Origin: Thermococcus sp.
Lineage (GTDB): Archaea; Methanobacteriota_B; Thermococci; Thermococcales; Thermococcaceae
DNA: 64,000 nucleotides
Direction of reading: 5' to 3'
NCBI RefSeq assembly: GCF_027063845.1
Contig: NZ_JAMOQU010000072.1
Location: 57,071-121,070, forward strand
The translations under genes were made by a program, and so were the position numbers. Below, one piece after another: positions 10,048-17,143 of the stretch (positions are counted from its first letter, which is position 1; each line of letters begins with the position of its first letter). The notes under the pieces are model-generated. The model saw only the letters and a program-made list of their open reading frames with translations, was not told the origin of the DNA and searched no databases.

Positions 10048-10584
10048 TCACTGCTCGCAAGCTCCAGCAACCGCTTCAATGCTCATCTGGAATTGATACT
10101 CACCAATTGTTGAGTTCGTGTTGTCGAATATCATTCCAACCGGAATTGGGTTTCCATGCTCGACGGTGAACTGAATGTTGCTTGATGGTCCGGCTATGGG
10201 GCTGTCGTAGGTTCCCGCGAAGATTAAGACGTCATCGTGCTCGGTCTTGATGGTGACGCATATCGGGTAGCTGGTCTCGTTGTTCTCCCAGAGCTCGTTG
10301 CTGACCTCAAACATCTCCTCAAAGACGTAGGTCGTGTTCGGGCTCATACCGTTTCCACCGCCCGTCGGGTGGTTCGGGTTGTACTGGCTGATATCAACGT
10401 ACATCTTTCCAGCGTCGTAGGTCACATAGGGCTGAAGGGCGGTCAAATCAATCAGCTCGTTGTCGTCCGAGACGACATCGAAGCTCGCCTGCCTATCGGC
10501 AGAGTAATATCTGAAGTTTGCCCCGGCTCCAACCGCCAGGAGCATTCCAACCATCAGTAAAGCCAATCCAAACAGTTTATTCAT
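10048..10584 (-). CDS. DUF1102 family secreted protein (fibre subunit paralogue 2)
   Basis: 178 aa; GAGANFRYYSADRQASFDVVSDDNELIDLTALQPY, parallel to upstream paralogue. Confidence 0.75.
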   Translation of the reverse strand: MNKLFGLALLMVGMLLAVGAGANFRYYSADRQASFDVVSDDNELIDLTALQPYVTYDAGKMYVDISQYNPNHPTGGGNGMSPNTTYVFEEMFEVSNELWENNETSYPICVTIKTEHDDVLIFAGTYDSPIAGPSSNIQFTVEHGNPIPVGMIFDNTNSTIGEYQFQMSIEAVAGACEQ

Positions 10585-10598
10585 CTTTCATACCCCCT

Positions 10599-11198
10599 TC
10601 ATGACCCCTGACCGCATTTGCCGACTAGCTCGCTGGGCTCGGTGCCAAGCCTGTATGCCTGGATGTGTATGGTGCTGCTCTCGCTGTCTCCGGGGAGCGA
10701 GTTCCCAACGGTGAAGTCCATACCAACCTTAACGGCCTCTCCCGGACCAAGGACAAAGCAGACGTCGTTCTTGGCCATGTCGCTGGCGTAGACTATCTGT
10801 CCGGTATCAACATAGTGAACGTCGTGGTCTGCTCCATAGAACTGTATCGCGGTGTTGGCGTTGGTAATCCTGACGACTATGCTCATGTTGTCCTCCCAAA
10901 GGTCGTTGCTTACCTCAAAGACCTCGTCGAAGTTGTACTCCGAGTTCGGGCTGAGGCCCTTGCCATAACCGGGGTAGTTCGGGTTGTCCGGGCTTATATC
11001 AACGACAAGAACGCCACCGTCGTTTATGTACGCGTAGGGCTGAATGGGCGTCAGGTCAATGAGTTCAGTATCATCGCTGACGATGTCCCAGTGGACACTC
11101 CTGTCAGCGTTGTAGTCCCTGAAGTTGGCTCCAGCCCCTAACACGAGACCAAAGGCCACCAACAGGCCAAAAATTCCTAAGGCAAGATTCTTTCTCAT
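10599..11198 (-). CDS. DUF1102 family secreted protein (fibre subunit paralogue 1)
   Basis: MRKNLALGIFGLLVAFGLVLGAGANFRDYNADRSVHWDIVSDDTELIDLTPIQPY; start chosen by GGAGG 8 nt upstream. Confidence 0.78.
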   Translation of the reverse strand: MRKNLALGIFGLLVAFGLVLGAGANFRDYNADRSVHWDIVSDDTELIDLTPIQPYAYINDGGVLVVDISPDNPNYPGYGKGLSPNSEYNFDEVFEVSNDLWEDNMSIVVRITNANTAIQFYGADHDVHYVDTGQIVYASDMAKNDVCFVLGPGEAVKVGMDFTVGNSLPGDSESSTIHIQAYRLGTEPSELVGKCGQGS

Positions 11199-11206
11199 TT
11201 TTTTTC

Positions 11207-11338
11207 GCCTCCAGATTGGAGGCACTGTGGCAGAGAAGTCAGCGGTGAGAGTGAAGGTTCATCCCTAAACCAAGACACACTCACAACCACTGCAACGGTG
11301 AAATCAACGCAGTGCCTCAGCAACCCCCTCGGGTTGCT
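11207..11338 (-). promoter_or_regulatory. Structured 5' leader of the DUF1102 operon with competing helices
   Basis: SD hairpin 11207-11213/11217-11223; competing helix 11219-11227/11310-11318; hairpin 11319-11326/11331-11338; TATA-like TATATA at 11363-11368. Confidence 0.65.
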
Positions 11339-11420
11339 CACTAATTCCTTGGCCTGTTGGGGTATATATGAAATGTCGGATTAACGGCCGGTAATGGGAG
11401 ATTACCCAAGAAAAGAAGGC

Positions 11421-11861
11421 CTAAATGCGCTTCATTTTCCTGTGGTGAATAACCCCAACACCGGCGTAAACCAGTGATGCGATGGCAAGGTGAAGGTTGT
11501 TCAGGTAGAGGGCAGTTAGGAAGAACAGCAGGGAGAGCCCTATGTAAAAGGTGCTCCAGCTTATGTCGTTCTTCTTGACGGTCTCCATGTAAACGGTAAC
11601 ATCGTCAGGCACCTTCACGAGGGTTACAATGCCGTGCTTAAAGGTTATAACCCCCTCACGCTCGAGCTTCGGAATATGCGTCTGGACCAAGCTCACGTAG
11701 ACGCTCTTTCTGTGCTTCCGGTCAGTGTTTCCCTCGTTCTTGGCTATGTACTCAACCATATCCCTCAGCTCGGCCCTCCCGTCGGACTTCTGGAGGTACT
11801 CAATCATGAGCATCCTCCTGCTGTTTCCGAGTATGACCGAGGAGGTCCCCATGGCAATCAC
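11421..11861 (-). CDS. HTH-domain transcriptional regulator with two C-terminal TM helices (DUF7344-like)
   Basis: 146 aa; N-terminal winged-helix-like region, C-terminal hydrophobic hairpin. Confidence 0.6.
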   Translation of the reverse strand: MIAMGTSSVILGNSRRMLMIEYLQKSDGRAELRDMVEYIAKNEGNTDRKHRKSVYVSLVQTHIPKLEREGVITFKHGIVTLVKVPDDVTVYMETVKKNDISWSTFYIGLSLLFFLTALYLNNLHLAIASLVYAGVGVIHHRKMKRI

Positions 11862-12064
11862 CGTGCCAACCTGTAGTGTTTTCTACCGTTGTTGCCCACC
11901 CTCGTCTCGACGAGACCGGCCTTGGCCAACCGTCTGAGGGCCCGCTCGACCCCCTGCCTCGTGACGTCAAAGCCCCTTTCCATAAGAAAACGGGTGATGA
12001 ACGCAACGGTCAGCTCCCTCTCGCGGAGCATCTCAACCATTTCACTCTCAAAATCCCCCCTCAT
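11858..12064 (-). CDS. Small winged-helix DNA-binding protein
   Basis: MRGDFESEMVEMLRERELTVAFITRFLMERGFDVTRQGVERALRRLAKAGLVETRVGNNGRKHYRLAR. Confidence 0.65.
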   Translation of the reverse strand: MRGDFESEMVEMLRERELTVAFITRFLMERGFDVTRQGVERALRRLAKAGLVETRVGNNGRKHYRLAR

Positions 12065-12456
12065 GACTACGACCTCCCGACCGGAGTAAGACCCGGCCTT
12101 GGAAAAATAGGGGAAGGTAGTATTTAAACCTGCCTCAAAAGTTCGAGAAAGGAAGTTAGAGAAGAAGGGAAAGTGAATCAAGCAGAATTCGGGTAAAAAC
12201 GCTCAACAAAAGGACATATTCAAAAACAAAGGCAGAAATAGTCGGAACAGCAAACGGAATTCCACGGATTTTCCAAAATAAACGGGCAGAACTGTGCATC
12301 CAGCTCATCTTTGAAGGCGAATTCACGGGAAAGACCAGGAAAAATCGCGACGTGTTAGGATAAACATCAACGGCAAAAATACGTTTTGAAGTATAACACG
12401 AGGTTCGAGAAGGGAATTTAAGAGAGGGGGTTCGGGGTTCTGGAGCCCTTAAACGA

Positions 12457-12532
12457 TGGTAGCCCCGCGGGGATTCGAACCCCGGTCGCGGGATCCAGAG
12501 TCCCGCATGCTTGGCCGCTACACCACGGGGCT
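12457..12532 (-). tRNA. tRNA-Gln(CTG), CCA encoded
   Basis: AGCCCCGTGGTGTAGCGGCCAAGCATGCGGGACTCTGGATCCCGCGACCGGGGTTCGAATCCCCGCGGGGCTACCA; loop CT-CTG-GA. Confidence 0.95.
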
Positions 12533-12580
12533 GTGCCCGTTGAATAGCTAAAGGAGAGGATTTATAAATTTTACTCCCCG

Positions 12581-13430
12581 CAAGCTTTGCTTGCGCAAAG
12601 CTTGACCAAAATGGTCTAGCTATCCAAAAAGGCAGGAGAAAGTTGCATGCCTCATCAAGCACCCAATAGTTTTGGGGGTTTACCTCAAGGATAGCTTTGA
12701 GAGGAGGTGTCCAACTTAAAACAGCGCCCTTCGGGCGCTAATGGAAGAAACACGCTCCAGAATAGCAAGCTTAAAAGGAAACCCCTTGTGGAAACCAGCC
12801 ATTCCAATGAGCATGTCCACTTTGATACACACCCCCTATCGAGCAACTTCTCACCAGAAAATTTCCCCACTAGCGCTGAAACTTTGGTTTCATCAAAGTT
12901 TGTGATTCCTTTAACAAGGGCTTCTTCAAGAGCGTTTGCACTTTCAACATCTAGGAGATGTTTTGGAATTCTCACTTCTAGAGGCCTTTTAGTTTGGGTT
13001 TGCTTTTTATCGCGCTCCAAAGGAGCGCTTCTTAGAGAAACCCCCCTCAATAGCTCTTTTAAAGAGAATTCTCCCAAGAAAAATGGCCGTTTGAAAACGC
13101 AAACTCCTTAGAATTGCATTCTTAACGAAGAATCACGAGCCTTGGTCAAACTTCGCGAAGGCGAGCAAGCTTTAGGAAAGCTTGACCAAAGGATTGCCCT
13201 TATCACTAATGAGCAAAAAGTCAGTCGTGCACTAACCAAAGAGCAAATCCAAAGGGGTTTAACACTACAACAAAACCCCTCAGATAGTTTCAAATTGCCA
13301 TCGGCGCCCTCCGGGCGCCTTCTTAGAGTGAAACACTCTAAAGTGAAGCAAATTTAACAGAACCCTTCTGAAACTGCACTTTTCAGAAAGGCACATAAAC
13401 TTCCGCCAGCGCTTGCGAAGCAAGGGCTGC
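12581..13430. repeat. Intergenic island dense in short perfect palindromes (mostly 3-nt loops)
   Basis: CAAGCTTTGC-TTGC-GCAAAGCTTG; AGCGCCC-TTC-GGGCGCT; GCGCTCC-AAA-GGAGCGC; CAAGCTTT-AGG-AAAGCTTG; GGCGCCC-TCC-GGGCGCC; TTAGAGTG-AAA-CACTCTAA. Confidence 0.7.
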
Positions 13431-13432
13431 AA

Positions 13433-13510
13433 TGGTGGGCCCGCGGGGCTTCGAACCCCGGACCTCCCGCTTATCAGGCGGGCGCTCTGACCAGGCTGAG
13501 CCACGGGCCC
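13433..13510 (-). tRNA. tRNA-Ile(GAT), CCA encoded
   Basis: GGGCCCGTGGCTCAGCCTGGTCAGAGCGCCCGCCTGATAAGCGGGAGGTCCGGGGTTCGAAGCCCCGCGGGCCCACCA. Confidence 0.95.
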
Positions 13511-13520
13511 ATAAGAATTC

Positions 13521-13598
13521 TGGTGCCCCGGCCGGGATTTGAACCCGGGTCGCGGGATCGAGAGTCCCGCATGATTGACCGGGCTACACCACCGGGGC
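13521..13598 (-). tRNA. tRNA-Glu(CTC), CCA encoded
   Basis: GCCCCGGTGGTGTAGCCCGGTCAATCATGCGGGACTCTCGATCCCGCGACCCGGGTTCAAATCCCGGCCGGGGCACCA. Confidence 0.95.
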
Positions 13599-13641
13599 GT
13601 GTCCGAGATTAAGGGCGAGGGAGGGTTTAAAAAGTTTTCGG

Positions 13642-14586
13642 TCAGAGAAGCTCTCTAACTGTTCTCCTCACGGCCTCATAACTGTTCAACCTCGGCCTCC
13701 AGCCGGTGGCTTTTGCCTTCTCTATGCTCAGACGCATGAACTTGACGTCGCCCTTCCAGCCCCTGCCCCCGTCAACTCCACCAGTGAAGACGAACCTCGG
13801 CTTAAGGCCCATCTCCTCGCTCACTATCTCCGCTATCTCCCGAACGGTTATCCAGTCGTCGTTGCCGAGGTTGTAGAAGTCAACGGTTTTCCCGGTGCCT
13901 TTGAAGTGCTCGAATATTTTGAGCATTCCCTCAACGGTGTCGCTCACGTGGAGGTAGCTCTTCCTCTGCGTTCCGTCGCCGAGTATCTCAAGCTCTTCCA
14001 GATTTCTCCTGAGCTTGTTGATGAAGTCGTAAATCACCCCGTGGTTGGAGCGCTCGCCTATGATGTTAGCAAGGCGGAAGATTAAAGCCCTGAACCCGAA
14101 GGTGTGGGCGTAGCCGCTTATCAAAGCCTCTGCCGCGAGCTTCGCCCCGCCGTAGACGCTTATCGGTTCGAGCGGGGCGTAGTCCTCGGGAGTAGGTATG
14201 ACCTCGGCGTCACCGTAAACCGTTGAAGAGCTCGTGAAGACGATGTACTTGGCGCTCGAATTCCTCATCGCGTTGAGGAGGTTGTAGGTTATCAGCACGT
14301 TGGTCTCGTAGAGAAGTTCGGGGCTCTGAGAGCCGATTCTAACCTCCGGGTTGGCCGCGAGGTGGAAGATGACCTCAACGTCTTTAACGGCCTCCCTCAC
14401 AATTTCCGGGTTTCTCATGTCGCCTTTGATGAACTCAAAGCGCTCGTTATCGAGCCAGCGTTTTATGTTGTTTAGACTGCCTGCGCTGAGGTCGTCGAGA
14501 ACCCTGACCTCATGTCCGAGCTCCATGAGCTTATCAACGAGGTGCGAGCCTATGAAGCCAGCCCCACCTGTGACAAGAACTTTCAT
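13642..14586 (-). CDS. NAD-dependent UDP-glucose 4-epimerase-like (SDR) enzyme
   Basis: VTGGAGFIGSHLVDKL, SSSTVYG; 314 aa. Confidence 0.9.
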   Translation of the reverse strand: MKVLVTGGAGFIGSHLVDKLMELGHEVRVLDDLSAGSLNNIKRWLDNERFEFIKGDMRNPEIVREAVKDVEVIFHLAANPEVRIGSQSPELLYETNVLITYNLLNAMRNSSAKYIVFTSSSTVYGDAEVIPTPEDYAPLEPISVYGGAKLAAEALISGYAHTFGFRALIFRLANIIGERSNHGVIYDFINKLRRNLEELEILGDGTQRKSYLHVSDTVEGMLKIFEHFKGTGKTVDFYNLGNDDWITVREIAEIVSEEMGLKPRFVFTGGVDGGRGWKGDVKFMRLSIEKAKATGWRPRLNSYEAVRRTVRELL

Positions 14587-14664
14587 GGTATCACCATACG
14601 GAGTTTGAGCAACTGTTATTAAGCTTTGGGAAAGTTTTTTGTATCCAACACCATACCCACTACC

Positions 14665-15072
14665 ATGCAGGTTTACACGCTGGGGAAGGAAGAAAAAGAA
14701 AGGATTATCAAGTCACTCAGGGATTTCCTCTCAAGCCGGGACGAGATCGCCTTTGCCTACCTGCACGGCTCCTTCCTTGAGGATGGACCCTTCAGGGACG
14801 TAGATGTGGCAGTCTACGTAAGTTTTGAGGCCCACCCGTTCTACGAGGAGGAGCTGGAAGAGGAGCTCTCAAGAATAATCGGGCTTCCAGTTGACGTTAG
14901 AGTTCTCAACGACGCTCCTGTAACGTTCAGGTTCCGCGCCATTGGAGGCCTGTTGCTCTTCAGCAGGGACGAGAAAGCTCGGTGCGACTTCGAGGAGGGG
15001 ACGATGCGAGAGTATCACGATTACTCATACTACTTGAACATGTACAGGAGGGAGGCCCTTGGAATACGATGA
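14665..15072 (+). CDS. mntA: MntA-type nucleotidyltransferase antitoxin
   Basis: GSFLEDGPFRDVDVAVYV minimal nucleotidyltransferase motif, overlaps HepT. Confidence 0.85.
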   Translation: MQVYTLGKEEKERIIKSLRDFLSSRDEIAFAYLHGSFLEDGPFRDVDVAVYVSFEAHPFYEEELEEELSRIIGLPVDVRVLNDAPVTFRFRAIGGLLLFSRDEKARCDFEEGTMREYHDYSYYLNMYRREALGIR

Positions 15073-15490
15073 GGAGAAGGTAACTCGCCTGATGTCGGAG
15101 GCTAGGGCTGCTCTAGAAGCACTTTATGAGCTCTCGGAACTCCCCAAGGAGGAATTTCTTCAGAATAGACACTATGTTTCAAGCGCAAAGTACAACCTTC
15201 TCGTTGCAATCGAAGCGTGCATTGACATTGCTTATCACCTGATATCAAGGAACAAAATGAGGCTTCCAAAGGACTACGCAGATTCGTTCAGGGTTTTAAA
15301 TGAAAGGGGAATCATTAACAATGATTTAACCAAGAGACTTGTTCTCATGACGAGATTCCGGAACAGACTTGTCCACATTTACTGGGAGGTTGATGATGAG
15401 TTTATTTATAAGATACTCCAGGATAACCTGTCAGATATTGAGGAATTTATGAACTCGATTTCAAAGGAACTTCGGAGGGAAAACCCATGA
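15059..15490 (+). CDS. hepT: HepT-type HEPN ribonuclease toxin
   Basis: 143 aa helical; Rx4HxY motif RNRLVHIY. Confidence 0.85.
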   Translation: MEYDEEKVTRLMSEARAALEALYELSELPKEEFLQNRHYVSSAKYNLLVAIEACIDIAYHLISRNKMRLPKDYADSFRVLNERGIINNDLTKRLVLMTRFRNRLVHIYWEVDDEFIYKILQDNLSDIEEFMNSISKELRRENP

Positions 15491-16482
15491 AAGTCCTCAT
15501 AATGGCAGGTGGCTATGCCACAAGGCTGTGGCCAATAACGAAGGACAACCCAAAGGCACTGCTCCCGGTCGGGGAGAAGAGGATAATAGACCACATCCTT
15601 GAGAAAGTCCTAAGGCTCGACCTGCCGGTTTACATCTCCACCAACCGCTTCTTCGAGTCCCACTTCAGGCCAATCGCGGAAGAGTACGGCGTCGAGCTAA
15701 TCGTTGAGGACACTCTCCACGAGGAAGAGAAGCTCGGAACGATAGGGGCGATGAAGAAGGCCGTTGAAGAGCTCGGTTTAGATGATTACCTCCTCATAGC
15801 GGGAGACAACCTGTTTTCGTTCTCGCTGGAGGATTTTCTGGCGAGGCACTCTGGAGATACGCTTATAGCGGTTTACGACGTTGGAGACCTTGAGCTGGCC
15901 AAGCGCTACGGCGTTGTTGTCCTAGAGGGCGACAGGGTGGTAGCCTTCGAGGAGAAGCCGGCACAGCCGCGTTCGACGCTAATCAGCACCGGTGTCTACG
16001 TTTTTCCGAAGAGGGTTATGGGACTCCTCGACGACTACCTGAGCAACGGAAACCGGGATTCACCGGGCTACTTCGTCCAGTGGCTTCTCGCGAGGGGGGA
16101 GCCGATAAAGGCCTACCGCTTCTCCGAGTACTGGTACGACATAGGGAGCGCGGACAGCTACCTGGAAGCTTTAAGAACGCTTCTGAAAGAGAGCCACATT
16201 GAGGAAATCCAGATAAGCCCCTACTCCAAAATAATTCCACCTGTTGTGATAAAGCGTGGTGCGAAGATACTCGGCCGCTCTATTATAGGGCCCTTCGCCT
16301 ACATCGGCGAGGAGTGCGTTATAGAGAACTCCGACGTCAGCGACTCGATAATCTTCAGAAAAACCATAATCAGGAACTCCACCATATGGCGCTCCATCAT
16401 AGACGAGAAGTGCGAGATAAGGAATCTCGAGCTCAGAAAGAGTCTCGTTGGCGGTCACGCAAAGATACAGAGGGGTGAGTAG
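15487..16482 (+). CDS. Sugar-1-phosphate nucleotidylyltransferase
   Basis: MKVLIMAGGYATRLWPITKDNPKALLPVGEKRIIDHIL; C-terminal left-handed beta-helix. Confidence 0.92.
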   Translation: MKVLIMAGGYATRLWPITKDNPKALLPVGEKRIIDHILEKVLRLDLPVYISTNRFFESHFRPIAEEYGVELIVEDTLHEEEKLGTIGAMKKAVEELGLDDYLLIAGDNLFSFSLEDFLARHSGDTLIAVYDVGDLELAKRYGVVVLEGDRVVAFEEKPAQPRSTLISTGVYVFPKRVMGLLDDYLSNGNRDSPGYFVQWLLARGEPIKAYRFSEYWYDIGSADSYLEALRTLLKESHIEEIQISPYSKIIPPVVIKRGAKILGRSIIGPFAYIGEECVIENSDVSDSIIFRKTIIRNSTIWRSIIDEKCEIRNLELRKSLVGGHAKIQRGE

Positions 16483-16534
16483 AGGGTACCTGTTTCGGGT
16501 GGAGTCCAATGCTTTTTGACACCCCTCTCAGAGT

Positions 16535-16975
16535 TTTGAGTTCCTTGAGAGGGTTTTGAAGAGTATGGGTTGTCTGCAAATCCAAAGGAGATACTCTCTG
16601 CTATCAAGGCTCTCGACGGTGTACCCAGCTGGCTGACACATTACGGGGCAAGCAGAGTTGATGGGAAGACCCACTGGGATGCCATTCAGGACGTTCTTAT
16701 CGAGGCTGAGGGATACATTCGTTCGGAGTTTGAGGAACTGGACAGGGCTTCCCGAGGTACAGGGCTATTATGGAAATCGTGGCAGGCATCACTTCCAGGA
16801 AGAACTCCGCTTCCTGGACGGAAATAAAGAACGCCCAAGAACTCAGGGAAGGCAAGGAGATTGATGACAAAAATCTTAACCTACTCCCAAAAAAGCTCGT
16901 TAACTACGGCTTTCTGGAGCATGTGGGGAGGGGCACAGCATTCCCGACCCGGTAATTAAGAGAATCTTCCAAACC
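16535..16975 (+). pseudogene. C-terminal remnant of archaeal AAA ATPase (PF01637-type), frameshifted
   Basis: In three frames: SFEFLERVLKSMG / SANPKEILSAIKALDGVPSWLTHYGASRVDG / MEIVAGITSRKNSASWTEIKNA...KKLVNYGFLEHVGRGT; no P-loop. Confidence 0.75.
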
Positions 16976-17143
16976 TGACTTTTTTCCGTTAGCCCCCAAT
17001 AAGTTTTGAATCTACGATATGAGAAGAAGTGGGGAGCACCCGCGGACGAGACCAGAGTGAAGTTCCATTACGCAACGCTTTTATTACTTTACGAGGGTAG
17101 TAGACTGAAGGATAGATTACAATTACGCGAGAGGGGAGCTTTA

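Noticed and set aside
12156-12662. 168-aa minus-strand ORF in the track
   Set aside because: Reads straight through tRNA-Gln(CTG) and low-complexity intergenic DNA; no start-context or family support.
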